Positions 15,549 through 25,317 are shown, counted from the first letter of the stretch. The stretch: 64,000 nt of DNA from Laceyella tengchongensis (GCF_900182735.1 NZ_FXTU01000003.1:124001-188000); one strand, 5' to 3'. Numbers and translations: made by a program. Notes: a model not told the origin generated them from the sequence alone.

Positions 15549-16133
15549 ATGACTAATATCATTAAAATTAGAGCGAGTGTATTTATTCCAATGGCTTGGA
15601 CTGAACCTAAGAAAGATATTAAAACAGGAAATGTAATCCAATTCGGAGGTGACGCACGTGAATTTACACCTTATGCTGTAAACACTATGCGTTCCAGAAT
15701 TGAACAAGAAGTAGTTATAGATTTTTATAAAAAAGAAATTTTCACATATGCGAATACTGGCATAACAACAGAAAGAGTCACAGCACCAGATGGCTCCGTT
15801 TATAAAAGAACAGGAAAAGCTAGTACAAAAGGTATTTTGTGTACGAATATTGTATGGAGTTCTGATGACGTCAAGTTTCAAATGAGTGCTAGTGCTAGCA
15901 ATCCATTAAATTTATATGCACCTCCCGTCGACTATCTATTAAATGTACATGCCAAAAAAGACGGTATTGTCAAGATTCAAGGTGCACATGATGGATTCCC
16001 ATGTTTTGAATTTTATAAGCAAGTAAATTTTGGTCCGTTTGAACAAATTTATACTCATGATTTCAGGAAAACTGGTGACACTCCAGAAGCGCTAGCTGGA
16101 GAGATGGAATACAGTTTTGAAAAAATATTATAA
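15549..16133 (+). CDS. DUF3238-like protein, second tandem copy
   Basis: A 194-residue paralogue of the gene at 14704, keeping the GDAREFTPYAVNTMRSRIEQ, IDFYKKEIFTYAN, SASNPLN, HDGFPCFEFYKQ and DTPEALAGEMEYSF blocks. The ATG at 15549 is chosen because AGAGGTG ends a few bases before the alternative GTG 15540, leaving a proper spacing only to the ATG. The family function is unknown. The conserved D, R, H and C residues could form an active or binding site, but this is not shown. A terminator-like hairpin follows at 16210. Confidence 0.78.
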   Translation: MTNIIKIRASVFIPMAWTEPKKDIKTGNVIQFGGDAREFTPYAVNTMRSRIEQEVVIDFYKKEIFTYANTGITTERVTAPDGSVYKRTGKASTKGILCTNIVWSSDDVKFQMSASASNPLNLYAPPVDYLLNVHAKKDGIVKIQGAHDGFPCFEFYKQVNFGPFEQIYTHDFRKTGDTPEALAGEMEYSFEKIL

Positions 16134-16209
16134 GGAGTAAACCCGTTGTAGAAAAAACAGTCACTGATTGCTCTATGTTACAAGCTCCTTGGAGTTTATA
16201 TCAAGATAA

Positions 16210-16235
16210 AAACCGGTTCTACATAGGACCGGTTT
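16210..16235 (+). terminator. Intrinsic terminator
   Basis: An 8-bp stem (AAACCGGT / ACCGGTTT) with a 10-nt loop is followed by CTT; it lies 77 nt after the second DUF3238-like gene. The next 170 bases up to the broken acyltransferase hold no gene. Confidence 0.6.
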
Positions 16236-16403
16236 CTTAGCGTGCTGTTTATATAGTGTTTTGTGCTTCTGGTACTCTTCTATCAATCTACGCCCTCTTC
16301 CCATTCTCTCCATCTATCATGTCGCTTTTGTACGTATCTCGTTGCGCCTAAAGATGCCTTATCATCTCCGCTCCATAAATGGAACCTCACTGAAGTGACG
16401 TGA

Positions 16404-17084
16404 GTAACAGCGCCTAACCTTCATCTGAAAGGACTGGGTGGGACGATAGCATGGTGTGAAAAGGCACAAGGGCAAGAAGTGTCAATCGACTGGCGATTTC
16501 GGGTAGAAGGCGAAGAGATTCTGGAGCAAGCATTGGAAAGAGGCAGAGGAGCGATTCTGCTCACTCCACACTTGGGTAATTTTTTCTATTATTACTGGTA
16601 CTTGTCGATGAAGTATCCATGCTTGACAGTCGTAACTGCCCAAAGCGAAGACATTCGTCCTTTCTATCTGTTATTTCAACGGTTGGGGTGCGATGGGCTA
16701 GATTACGAAAACGCTTAAGGCGCATCTGAAGAAAAACGGCGTAGTATTCTTGCTTGGCGATTTTTACCGTCCGCAATTTCTTGAATCTATCTTTTTCGGG
16801 AGATAAACACGGACTCCCGGAGGGGCGGCGGTCTTGTCGCTGGAACAAAACATACCGGTCATTCCCTTTATGGGGTTTCGAGAACAAGGGTTTTGCCACC
16901 AGCTTACGTTTCGAGAGCCCATTCATCGTACGAAATGTTTGATCGCAAAGAGCGGGGGGGAGCGATCAATTTTTTGAACCGAGAGATGGAGGAGATGGTG
17001 AAAGACGCTCCAGGGCAGTGGTTTTATTGGTTTAATGCAGAGGAACGATGGGAAAAAGAAGAAGCCGCATCTGAAGCGAGTTGA
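16404..17084 (+). pseudogene. LpxL/HtrB-like lipid acyltransferase, multiply frameshifted
   Basis: Pieces in different frames together make a lysophospholipid/lipid acyltransferase. The frame from 16404 gives LKGLGGTIAWCEKAQGQEVS and GRGAILLTPHLGNFFYYYWY, including the family H-x4-D-like region as HLGNFF. It stops at 16718, but KAHLKKNGVVFLLGDFYRPQ continues in another frame. After an in-frame stop near 16802 further pieces read AAVLSLEQNIPVIPFMGFRE and NREMEEMVKDAPGQWFYWFN. At least two indels and one stop are needed to rejoin them. No working N-terminus was found. The DedA gene directly downstream may have been its operon partner. Confidence 0.75.
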
Positions 17085-17103
17085 CATAAAGGGGCGATAC
17101 GGT

Positions 17104-17583
17104 TTGACGGAAGCGTTAATTCTGGGTTGGGTGGCTTGCTACGGCTATCCGATATTGTTCATTATCTTGCTGCTCGGGATCATCGGGTTTCCAATTCCGG
17201 ACGAAGTCGTGCTATTTTATGCCGGGACACTGATCGCTAAAGGTGTTTTCTCTTTGTTGCCTACCTTTCTTTTATCAGTTGTTGCCGTGTTGTTCGGTTC
17301 ACTGATCAACTATTTCCTGGCAGCTTTCGGCAAGCAGAAATTGTTTGCGGCCTTTCCCAAATGGCGCTTTTTGATCGGGAAATCAGAACGTTCGCTTGAA
17401 TTTGTGCGCAAATATGGATTTTGGGGGATTCCTGTGTCATACTTCATTCCCGGTGTCCGGATAGGGGTCTCGTACGGTGCGGGTGTGTTAAAATTGAACC
17501 GTTCTCAATATTTGATCGGGGCCTTGTGTGGCTCCGTCGCATGGGTCGGCGTGTACTTGTTAACTGGATATGGTATCAGCTAA
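17104..17583 (+). CDS. DedA family membrane protein
   Basis: A DedA/SNARE-associated family integral membrane protein, likely a lipid-carrier flippase-type transporter. Family motifs are present: GIIGFPIPDEVVLFYAGTL, SLINYFLAAFGK, and FVRKYGFWGIPVSYFIPGVR with the conserved F-x-R-(x)-PGxR-like loop, plus a C-terminal GSVAWVGVYLLTGYGIS. The TTG at 17104 has AAAGGGG 9 nt upstream. The ATG at 17035 would add 23 very basic residues and overlap the broken acyltransferase without a ribosome site. A clear terminator follows. Confidence 0.85.
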   Translation: MTEALILGWVACYGYPILFIILLLGIIGFPIPDEVVLFYAGTLIAKGVFSLLPTFLLSVVAVLFGSLINYFLAAFGKQKLFAAFPKWRFLIGKSERSLEFVRKYGFWGIPVSYFIPGVRIGVSYGAGVLKLNRSQYLIGALCGSVAWVGVYLLTGYGIS

Positions 17584-17591
17584 TGTTAGTC

Positions 17592-17615
17592 AGGAGCCGC
17601 AAGGCTCCTTTTTTT
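17592..17615 (+). terminator. Intrinsic terminator
   Basis: AGGAGCC-GCAA-GGCTCCT followed by a T-run closes the DedA gene. Confidence 0.92.
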
Positions 17616-18057
17616 ATGAACGGGGAGAGAGTGGTTGATACAACAATGATCTGCTTAATTAGTTGTCTTGCAAACATTCGATACAAAGCAGGCGGATAGA
17701 CGACAAATATACAGCGTACGGGCGACTGGACCTGCCACGGAAGATCAGTGAGAGTGCACAATATGCTCTGAAAGACTTTTTTCATTTCATTTCTCAATAC
17801 TATAGTTAACTTTTTCTAGTGAGATCGAAAGGGTTAATTGAGAAATATGCAGGATAAAACCATCGAATTTAAATAAATCATTACACAACGTTACAAAATA
17901 TTTGTTTTGTAACGTTTTGTAGGGGTGTTTTTGACGAAAACAGGCCATATATTCGGTGTCTAGCCCCCTTTTATTTGGTAAATTTACTCTGTTTACCAGC
18001 GATTTTCTGTATGCTGAGTCGTACACTCTTCGTAATCCAAATCAACGATGCCATAAA
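17616..18057. other. Gene-free gap with a strong inverted repeat
   Basis: No credible gene is seen. The notable element is a perfect 12-bp inverted repeat, AACGTTACAAAA (17887-17898) and TTTTGTAACGTT (17905-17916), with a 6-nt loop and TTTTG after it. It could be a terminator, an operator or an element end. The rest is AT-rich and carries no RNA motif that I recognise. Confidence 0.5.
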
Positions 18058-18097
18058 AAATGACAAAGCGGGAAAATTTCTGCCCACTTTGTCATTT
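18058..18097 (-). terminator. Terminator of the glutamate synthase operon
   Basis: AAATGACAAAG (18058-18068) pairs with CTTTGTCATTT (18087-18097), extended by GGG/CCC around one mismatch. Read on the minus strand it lies 11 nt after the gltD stop and is followed by T residues. Confidence 0.8.
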
Positions 18098-18107
18098 GCA
18101 TTCATCT

Positions 18108-19598
18108 TTATATAGCTTTCTCAGCGCCATTTGCGGTTGCCATCAAATATTGATCGCATGCGCGGGCCGCTTCCCGTCCTTCGTGGATGGCCCATACGAT
18201 CAGGCTTTGCCCCCGCCGCATATCACCGGCGACAAAAACCCCTTCTAGATTGGTGCGGTAATCGCCATAAGCGGAGTTGACTTTGAAATTGGTGTGCGCA
18301 AGCCCTGCGTGAGAGAGAAGTTTTTCTTCCGTTCCAGCGAAACCGATGGCGATCAATACGAGCTGGGCCGGCCAGATCCGCTCACTGCCAGGTATCTCTC
18401 TAAATGTATAGCTGCCATCCGGTGCATAAATTTTCTCCATATCTACGGTGTGCAATGCTTTCACACGGCCTTGTGCATCGCTGACAATTTTACGTGTTGC
18501 AATCGAGTATCGGCGCGGGTCGCGGCCAAATTTTGCTTCCGCTTCCTTATAAGCATAATCCAGTGTGAAAACATGAGGATACTCTGGCCAGGGATTATCC
18601 GGACGGCGTTTATCAGGCAGTCGGGGATGCTTGCCGAATTGTACAACGCTCCGGCATCGTTGGCGCAAGGCGGTCGCCACGCAGTCGGCACCTGTGTCCC
18701 CACCGCCGATGACGATCACATCTTTGCCTTCCGCTGATAAGTTTGATTCACCGGTTTGCGGATTGAGCAATTGCTTGGTGGCCGCAGTCAAATAATCCAT
18801 CGCATACTCTACTCCTGCGGACTCTCTCCCCTCTATCACCAGGTCACGCTGTTGTTGCGCTCCAGCGCATAGGATCACCGCATCATACTCTGATCGCAAT
18901 TGATCCATCGTTATATCTTTGCCGACTTCGGTGTTGGTGACAAAGGTGATCCCTTCCTGCTCCATGAGCCGCACCCGGCGCTCAACTACCCGCTTCTCCA
19001 ACTTCATGTTGGGAATGCCGTACATCAACAAGCCGCCAATGCGGTCGGCCCGTTCAAACACGGTGACCGAATGACCCGCTTTATTCAATTGATCGGCGCT
19101 GGCCAATCCCGCGGGGCCAGACCCGACCACGGCCACTTTTTTTCCCGTTCGCAATCGGGGGGGCCGAGGAACGATCCACCCCTCGGCAAACCCTTTTTCA
19201 ATAATGGCCAGTTCGATGTTTTTGATGGTCACGGCAGGGTCATGAATGGCCACCGTACAAGCCCCTTCGCAGGGAGCCGGGCACACGCGTCCAGTGAATT
19301 CGGGGAAGTTATTGGTTTTTAACAGGCGGTCTAGCGCTTCTTTCCAACGCCCGCGGTAGACGAGATCGTTCCATTCTGGAATGAGGTTGTGCACAGGACA
19401 ACCCGATGCTGAACCGTTTAACTCAAATCCGGCGTGGCAGAACGGCGTGCCGCAATCCATGCAACGAGCGCCTTGGACTTGCAATTTTTCTTCAGGAAAA
19501 GGAAGTTGATATTCCTCCCAGTCGTTCAAACGCGCAAGCGGATTCCGCTCTTGTGGCTCTTCCCTTTTGTATTCAATGAATCCCGTTGGTTTGCCCAT
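18108..19598 (-). CDS. gltD: Glutamate synthase (NADPH) small subunit
   Basis: The beta subunit of NADPH-GOGAT, about 496 residues. It passes electrons from NADPH via FAD to the large subunit for glutamate synthesis from glutamine and 2-oxoglutarate. N-terminal cysteine motifs for 4Fe-4S clusters are visible (CMDCGTPFCH, ASGCPVHNLIPEW, CPAPCEGACT). The FAD site is VAVVGSGPAGLASADQL near residue 147 and the NADPH site IVIGGGDTGADCVATALRQR near 290. The ATG at 19598 is chosen: AGGAGGG lies 7 nt upstream and the protein then begins MGKPTGFIEYKRE, a typical start; the longer frame overlaps the large-subunit gene. Called gltB in B. subtilis nomenclature. Confidence 0.96.
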   Translation of the reverse strand: MGKPTGFIEYKREEPQERNPLARLNDWEEYQLPFPEEKLQVQGARCMDCGTPFCHAGFELNGSASGCPVHNLIPEWNDLVYRGRWKEALDRLLKTNNFPEFTGRVCPAPCEGACTVAIHDPAVTIKNIELAIIEKGFAEGWIVPRPPRLRTGKKVAVVGSGPAGLASADQLNKAGHSVTVFERADRIGGLLMYGIPNMKLEKRVVERRVRLMEQEGITFVTNTEVGKDITMDQLRSEYDAVILCAGAQQQRDLVIEGRESAGVEYAMDYLTAATKQLLNPQTGESNLSAEGKDVIVIGGGDTGADCVATALRQRCRSVVQFGKHPRLPDKRRPDNPWPEYPHVFTLDYAYKEAEAKFGRDPRRYSIATRKIVSDAQGRVKALHTVDMEKIYAPDGSYTFREIPGSERIWPAQLVLIAIGFAGTEEKLLSHAGLAHTNFKVNSAYGDYRTNLEGVFVAGDMRRGQSLIVWAIHEGREAARACDQYLMATANGAEKAI

Positions 19599-19608
19599 AA
19601 TCTCCCTC

Positions 19609-22600
19609 CTATCCTGTCGTGACCAGCACATGGTTTTTCGCTTGTTGATCGCGCTGTTTCTTCAGCTGGTTAAACGCTGTCACCTTCGCTTCGGACAAAG
19701 ATAAACCGGTTTGTTTCAATGTTTCGATGGCTTCCTTCATCGCCTTGTAATCGCGGGGGATCACTTTGATAAACTTCGGCACATGCTTTTCCCACTCCGC
19801 CAGTACAGATTGACCGCGGCGGCTATGAGTGTAACGCACATGCTTGGCGATCATTTCCCGCACTTGCTCGATTTCTTCCTTGTCAACCAAACGTTCCAAC
19901 AAGACCATTTCTTGGTTGCAATGGGCGTAGAACCGTTCCATCTCTTCGGCGAGGACATAAGCGATTCCGCCAGACATGCCCGCGGCGAAGTTTTTCCCGA
20001 CTGATCCCAAAACAACGACCCGGCCTCCGGTCATGTATTCGCAACCATGATCTCCGATGCCTTCGACAACAGCATGCACCCCACTGTTGCGTACGCAGAA
20101 ACGTTCGCCCGCCATCCCATTGATATATGCTTCACCAGAGGAGGCGCCGTAGAAAGCGACGTTACCAATGATGATGTTCTCATGCGCGTTGAATGGAGAT
20201 GAGGATGGTGTTTTCACGATGATTTTGCCACCAGACAACCCTTTGCCGACATAATCGTTGGCATCGCCTTGAATATTTAGAGTGATCCCTTTGGGGATAA
20301 ACGCGCCAAAGCTCTGTCCTGCCGACCCCTTGAATGACAGGTGGATCGTGTCTTCAGGCAACCCTTGTTCACCATAACGCTTAGTCACTTCACTGCCCAA
20401 AATGGTTCCTATTACCCGGTGATTGTTGTTAACCGTAAATTCTCCCTTCACTGGCGTCCTATGTTCCAAAGCCGGTTGACACAAGGGAAGCAGTTGTTGG
20501 CAATCAAGTGTTTTTTCCAAATGATGATCTTGTACGGCTGGGGTCGATCCTTCCGCGCTGCTCTCCATTACGGGTTGTGGTTGATAGAAGATTGGCGACA
20601 AATCCAAGTGTTTGGCTTTCCAATGTGATTTGGCCCGGTCGCTCACCGTCAACACATCTGTGCGCCCAACCATTTCTTCCACTGTGCGGAAACCCAACTC
20701 CGCCATGATCTCTCTCACTTCTTGCGCGACAAAGCGCAGGTAGTTTACCACATGCTCAGGATCACCCATGAATTTCCGGCGCAGCTCCGGATTCTGTGTC
20801 GCAACCCCCACCGGACAGGTATCTAAGTGGCATACCCTCATCATCACGCAACCGAGTACCACGAGAGGAGCTGTAGCAAAACCGTATTCTTCGGCTCCCA
20901 AAAGGGCAGCCATCACCACATCTCGGCCTGTCAGCATCTTTCCGTCCGTTTCCAGCACAACACGATCACGCAGTTGGTTCAATTGCAACGTTTGGTGTGC
21001 TTCCGCCAAGCCCAACTCCCATGGCATCCCCGCGTGTTTGATGCTGGTGCGGGGAGAAGCTCCGGTTCCTCCGTCATGCCCACTGATCACAATCACGTCT
21101 GCCAGTCCTTTGGCCACCCCTGCGGCGATGGTACCTACCCCTGCTTTGGAAACCAATTTGACGCTGATCCGCGCTTGGGGGTTGGCGTTTTTGAGATCAT
21201 GGATCAATTGCGCCAGGTCCTCGATAGAGTAAATGTCATGATGTGGTGGGGGTGAAATCAGCCCTACTCCTACAGTGGAACCGCGCACTTCCGCGATCCA
21301 TGGGTACACCTTGTTGCCTGGCAATTGTCCGCCTTCGCCTGGTTTGGCCCCTTGCGCCATCTTGATTTGTATCTCATCTGCGTTGACCAAATAATGGCTA
21401 TTCACTCCAAAACGCCCTGAGGCCACTTGTTTGATCGCGCTGCGCCGTGAATCGCCATTGGCATCCACTTGATACCGGCGAGGGTCTTCGCCTCCCTCTC
21501 CGCTGTTGCTTTTGCCTCCGAGACGATTCATCGCGATAGCCAACGCCTCATGCGCCTCTTGGCTCAAGGCACCGTATGACATGGCTCCGGTCTTGAAGCG
21601 ACGCACAATCGATTCGACTGGTTCTACTTCTTCAATCGGAATAGATGGCCGGTTTGGTTTGAATGCAAATAAACTCCGTAGGAAGAGTAAATGTTCATCG
21701 TTGGCCATTTTCGTGAATTTCTTAAACAAAGCATAGTCATTGCGGCGGCACGCTTGTTGTAGGGTGTGGATCGTCAGCGGATTGTAGGCATGGGGTTCCC
21801 CATTGCGGCGCCATTGTAATTCGCTTCCCGCTTCCAACGATGTTTCACCATGCGGATCGAATGCTTGAGCGTGGCGCATGACGGTTTCTTGCGCGATCAC
21901 ATCTAGTTGAATCCCGCCGATTTGTGAAGAAGTACGGGTGAAGTAAGTGTCAATCACCTCTTTGCCAATGCCGATCGCCTCAAAAATCTGTGCCCCGCGA
22001 TAACTTTGGATGGTGGAAATACCCATTTTGGACATCACTTTCACGATGCCTTCCGTCGCTGTCGTAATATAGCGACGCACTGCTTCCGCATGGGTGATTC
22101 CAGGCAACGCGCCATCCTGGATCATCTGATTGTAAGTGGCAATGGCGAGGTACGGGTTGATCGCGTCCGCTCCATATCCGAGCAGCATAGCCAACTGATG
22201 CACATCGCGCGGTTCTGCCGATTCAACAAGCAAGCTTACTTTGGTTCTCGTTCCTCTGCGCACCAAATGATGATGCAAACCGCTGACGGCCAGCAATGCC
22301 GGAATGGCCGCATATTCTTCATTCACTCCACGATCTGTCAGGATTAGCAAGGTAGCCCCTTCATCGATCGCTGCATCCGCATGGTTAAATAATTCATCCA
22401 ATACATCCGCCAACTCATGCTGTCTGGATACGGGAAACAACATCGACAGGGAGGCTGTTTTAAATGCCGGATGAGTGTTGCCGGCCACCCTACCCAATTC
22501 TTCATCGGCAAGGATGGGGGTAGACAGTCGGATACGGCGACAATGAGTCGGTGCAGGTTTCAGCAGGTTACCTTCCGCCCCAAGTAGCGTTGTCGTGGAT

Positions 22601-24204
22601 GTAACGCATTGTTCACGAATGGCGTCAATGGGCGGATTGGTGACCTGGGCGAAAGATTGTTTAAAATAGTTGTACAATAGTTGCGGCCGATCAGACAGGA
22701 CCGCAAGCGGAGTATCGCTCCCCATCGCGCCAACGGGGTCTTTTCCTTCCGTCACCATGGGCGCCAAATTTTTAGTTATCTCCTCATAGGTATAACCAAA
22801 AGCTTTTTGCAACCGCACAAGTTCTTCTGTAGCAAGCTCTTTGACTTCCGATTGCCCCGGCAGGTCGTTCAACTCGATCATATGCTGACGCAACCACTCA
22901 CCATATGGTGCTTCCGCAGCGATTTGCTCTTTCAATTCTTCATCATCAATGATGCGCCCCTCATCTAAACTCACCAACAACATGCGCCCTGGTTGCAAAC
23001 GGGCTTTGCGCACCACTTTCTCTTCAGGCACGTCCACTACGCCGACTTCAGAAGAGAAGATCACCAGATCATCCGAAGTGACGTAATATCTCGCCGGACG
23101 GAGTCCGTTGCGATCCAATAGGGCGCCGATGTGGGTACCATCCGTGAAAGCGATGGCGGTGGGTCCGTCCCACGGCTCCATCAGGCAACTGTGGTAAGCG
23201 TAAAATGAACGCCGCGCTTCGCTCATTTGCCCATCATGTTCCCAAGGTTCGGGGATCATCATCATTGCGGTGTGGGCCAAAGACCGCCCGGATAAGGTCA
23301 TGAATTCAAAGCAATTGTCCAAAATCGACGAATCAGTACCCTCCATGTCCAATACGGGGAAAATCTTGTCCAAATCCTGCCCGAAGACATCCGATTGAAA
23401 CATCTTTTCCCTGGCGAGCATCCAATTCACATTCCCGCGCAAGGTATTGATTTCACCATTGTGCAACAAGTAGCGGTTGGGGTGTGCCCGTTTCCAACTC
23501 GGAAATGTGTTGGTGCTAAAGCGGTTGTGCACCATCGAAAAGGCGGATGCAAATAGAGGGTCCTGCAAATCGGGGTAAAATTCACCCAACTGCGAAGGGG
23601 TCAACAACCCTTTATATACGAGGGTGCGGCTGGACAGCGTAGCTGCATAAAAATCTTCTCCCGCTTCCCGCTCCATTCGCTTGCGAATCACATAAAGTTT
23701 CCGTTCAAAAGCCAATGGGTCCAATCCTTGGCTGTTTGCGATAAAGACTTGACGTATCACCGGTTGTGTTTTTCGAGCCGTTTCTCCAATGTTCTGATGA
23801 TTTACCGGTACCGTTCTCCATCCTAGCAAGGTTTGCCCTTCCGCCATCGCGATTCGCTCTAATTTCTCTTCATACGCGGCGCGAAGTGACGGATCATGGG
23901 GCAAAAACAACATGCCGACTCCATATTGCCCTGCCTCTGGTAACGAGATGCCGATCTTAGCGCATTGGTTCTTTAAGAATTGGTGCGGGATTTGCACCAT
24001 GATTCCCGATCCGTCTCCCGTTGCGTGATTTTCCCCGCCGCGGTGGGTCAGCTGGCATAGGATGTGCAATCCTTTTTTAACAATATCATGGGAGGCTTTC
24101 GCTTTCAGATTGGCCACAAATCCGATGCCGCAAGCGTCATGTTCGAATGCGGGGTCATAAAGCCCTTGTTTTCTTGGCAACACTGTATGATTATGACTCA
24201 TCAT
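19609..24204 (-). CDS. gltB: Glutamate synthase large subunit
   Basis: The alpha subunit of GOGAT, 1531 residues. The N-terminal class II glutaminase begins after a short propeptide at Cys25 (HDACGIGFVA). A central domain precedes the FMN-binding synthase domain (SGEGGEDPRRY, GAKPGEGGQLPG, ISGHDGGTGASP). The 3Fe-4S cysteines lie in CVMMRVCHLDTCPVGVATQN, and the C-terminal GxG-repeat beta-helix is present (GDANDYVGKGLSGGKIIVK). The ribosome site AAGGGAG precedes two adjacent ATGs. gltD follows after 10 nt as a two-gene operon. The gene is divergent from gltC, its likely activator. It is called gltA in B. subtilis. Confidence 0.97.
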   Translation of the reverse strand: MMSHNHTVLPRKQGLYDPAFEHDACGIGFVANLKAKASHDIVKKGLHILCQLTHRGGENHATGDGSGIMVQIPHQFLKNQCAKIGISLPEAGQYGVGMLFLPHDPSLRAAYEEKLERIAMAEGQTLLGWRTVPVNHQNIGETARKTQPVIRQVFIANSQGLDPLAFERKLYVIRKRMEREAGEDFYAATLSSRTLVYKGLLTPSQLGEFYPDLQDPLFASAFSMVHNRFSTNTFPSWKRAHPNRYLLHNGEINTLRGNVNWMLAREKMFQSDVFGQDLDKIFPVLDMEGTDSSILDNCFEFMTLSGRSLAHTAMMMIPEPWEHDGQMSEARRSFYAYHSCLMEPWDGPTAIAFTDGTHIGALLDRNGLRPARYYVTSDDLVIFSSEVGVVDVPEEKVVRKARLQPGRMLLVSLDEGRIIDDEELKEQIAAEAPYGEWLRQHMIELNDLPGQSEVKELATEELVRLQKAFGYTYEEITKNLAPMVTEGKDPVGAMGSDTPLAVLSDRPQLLYNYFKQSFAQVTNPPIDAIREQCVTSTTTLLGAEGNLLKPAPTHCRRIRLSTPILADEELGRVAGNTHPAFKTASLSMLFPVSRQHELADVLDELFNHADAAIDEGATLLILTDRGVNEEYAAIPALLAVSGLHHHLVRRGTRTKVSLLVESAEPRDVHQLAMLLGYGADAINPYLAIATYNQMIQDGALPGITHAEAVRRYITTATEGIVKVMSKMGISTIQSYRGAQIFEAIGIGKEVIDTYFTRTSSQIGGIQLDVIAQETVMRHAQAFDPHGETSLEAGSELQWRRNGEPHAYNPLTIHTLQQACRRNDYALFKKFTKMANDEHLLFLRSLFAFKPNRPSIPIEEVEPVESIVRRFKTGAMSYGALSQEAHEALAIAMNRLGGKSNSGEGGEDPRRYQVDANGDSRRSAIKQVASGRFGVNSHYLVNADEIQIKMAQGAKPGEGGQLPGNKVYPWIAEVRGSTVGVGLISPPPHHDIYSIEDLAQLIHDLKNANPQARISVKLVSKAGVGTIAAGVAKGLADVIVISGHDGGTGASPRTSIKHAGMPWELGLAEAHQTLQLNQLRDRVVLETDGKMLTGRDVVMAALLGAEEYGFATAPLVVLGCVMMRVCHLDTCPVGVATQNPELRRKFMGDPEHVVNYLRFVAQEVREIMAELGFRTVEEMVGRTDVLTVSDRAKSHWKAKHLDLSPIFYQPQPVMESSAEGSTPAVQDHHLEKTLDCQQLLPLCQPALEHRTPVKGEFTVNNNHRVIGTILGSEVTKRYGEQGLPEDTIHLSFKGSAGQSFGAFIPKGITLNIQGDANDYVGKGLSGGKIIVKTPSSSPFNAHENIIIGNVAFYGASSGEAYINGMAGERFCVRNSGVHAVVEGIGDHGCEYMTGGRVVVLGSVGKNFAAGMSGGIAYVLAEEMERFYAHCNQEMVLLERLVDKEEIEQVREMIAKHVRYTHSRRGQSVLAEWEKHVPKFIKVIPRDYKAMKEAIETLKQTGLSLSEAKVTAFNQLKKQRDQQAKNHVLVTTG

Positions 24205-24323
24205 TCTTCACTCCCTTGTGAAGATTTGTTTTTGACGCGCTTGTTAGGAAATATCACGTTAAGATGTATTGTCATTTTATATTTGTATAATTATATTAAC
24301 AATATATATTTCCGATTAAATTG

Positions 24324-24338
24324 ATCGCATATTGAGAT
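24324..24338. promoter_or_regulatory. LysR-type T-N11-A box in gltC-glt intergenic region
   Basis: ATCGCATATTGAGAT has the ATC-N9-GAT dyad form expected for a LysR regulator and lies 24 bp before the gltC start, between the divergent promoters. Its identity as a GltC site is by analogy with Bacillus. Confidence 0.45.
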
Positions 24339-24362
24339 GGATAAAAAAGGGGAGGGGCTGGG

Positions 24363-25268
24363 ATGGAATTAAGACAAATTCAATATTTCATTGAAGTCGC
24401 CAAACGCGAGCATGTGACTGAGGCCGCACATGCCCTTCATGTGGCGCAGTCAGCGGTCAGCCGGCAAATCGCCAATCTGGAGTCGGAATTGGGGGTTGCC
24501 CTTTTCACTCGGGAAGGGCGAAACGTGAGATTGACGCCTTTGGGTAAGATTTTCCTCACCCACGCGCAAAAGGCTTTGCGAGAGATAGATAAAGCCAAAC
24601 AAGAAATCGAAGAATATCTAGATCCGGCCAAAGGTTCTATCCGCCTGGGGTTTCCGAGTAGTTTGGCTGCCTATATCCTGCCTACGGTCATCTCCGCGTT
24701 TCGGGCTAAATATCCCAACATCGGGTTTCAACTCAAGCAAGGCGCGTATCATCATCTCATCGACTCCGTTATCAACGGTGAAGTAGATATCGCCTTTATC
24801 GCCCCAGTGCCCACGGATGTAAAAGAAGTAGAAGGCCATATATTTTTTTCTGACAAGATTGTTGCGTTGTTGCCATCCCGCCATCCGCTTGCCGACAATC
24901 CTGCTCTGCGACTGAGCCAGCTCAAAGATGAGTCGTTCGTCTTGTTTCCCAAAGGTTTTGTGTTGTACCAATTGGTGGCCAACGCTTGCCATCAAATGGG
25001 GTTTCAGCCCAAAGTGGCCTTCGAGGGGGAAGACATTGATGCCATCAAAGGATTGGTCGCAACCGGTCTCGGAGTGACGCTGTTGCCGGAAGTAACTTTG
25101 ATCGACAGCACTCCGCGCGACACTGTCAAAATCCCTATCAGCGAACCGGAATTAGCCCGGACTGTGGGCGTAATCATTCCCAAAAAGCGCAAATTGCCTC
25201 CTTCCGAACAATTGTTTTATGACTTTATCGGTGAGTTCTTCAGCATGTTAAACCAGTTTAGTCTCTAG
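24363..25268 (+). CDS. gltC: LysR-type activator of glutamate synthase
   Basis: A 301-residue LysR-family regulator. The helix-turn-helix is MELRQIQYFIEVAKREHVTE through QSAVSRQIANLESELGVALF (residues 1-51), then a linker helix and a periplasmic-binding-like effector domain. Divergent placement from the glutamate synthase operon, length and strong resemblance to Bacillus GltC identify it. In Bacillus GltC activates gltAB when 2-oxoglutarate is high and is counteracted via glutamate dehydrogenase. GGGGAGG precedes the ATG. Confidence 0.93.
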   Translation: MELRQIQYFIEVAKREHVTEAAHALHVAQSAVSRQIANLESELGVALFTREGRNVRLTPLGKIFLTHAQKALREIDKAKQEIEEYLDPAKGSIRLGFPSSLAAYILPTVISAFRAKYPNIGFQLKQGAYHHLIDSVINGEVDIAFIAPVPTDVKEVEGHIFFSDKIVALLPSRHPLADNPALRLSQLKDESFVLFPKGFVLYQLVANACHQMGFQPKVAFEGEDIDAIKGLVATGLGVTLLPEVTLIDSTPRDTVKIPISEPELARTVGVIIPKKRKLPPSEQLFYDFIGEFFSMLNQFSL

Positions 25269-25272
25269 CTGG

Positions 25273-25317
25273 ACCCGCATTCTCCGCTCAGCTTTTCGGC
25301 AAGCGGAGAATGCGGGT
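25273..25317 (+). terminator. Hairpin terminator after gltC
   Basis: A perfect 16-bp stem (ACCCGCATTCTCCGCT and complement) with a 13-nt loop starts 5 nt after the gltC stop and is followed by a T-rich tail. Confidence 0.88.
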
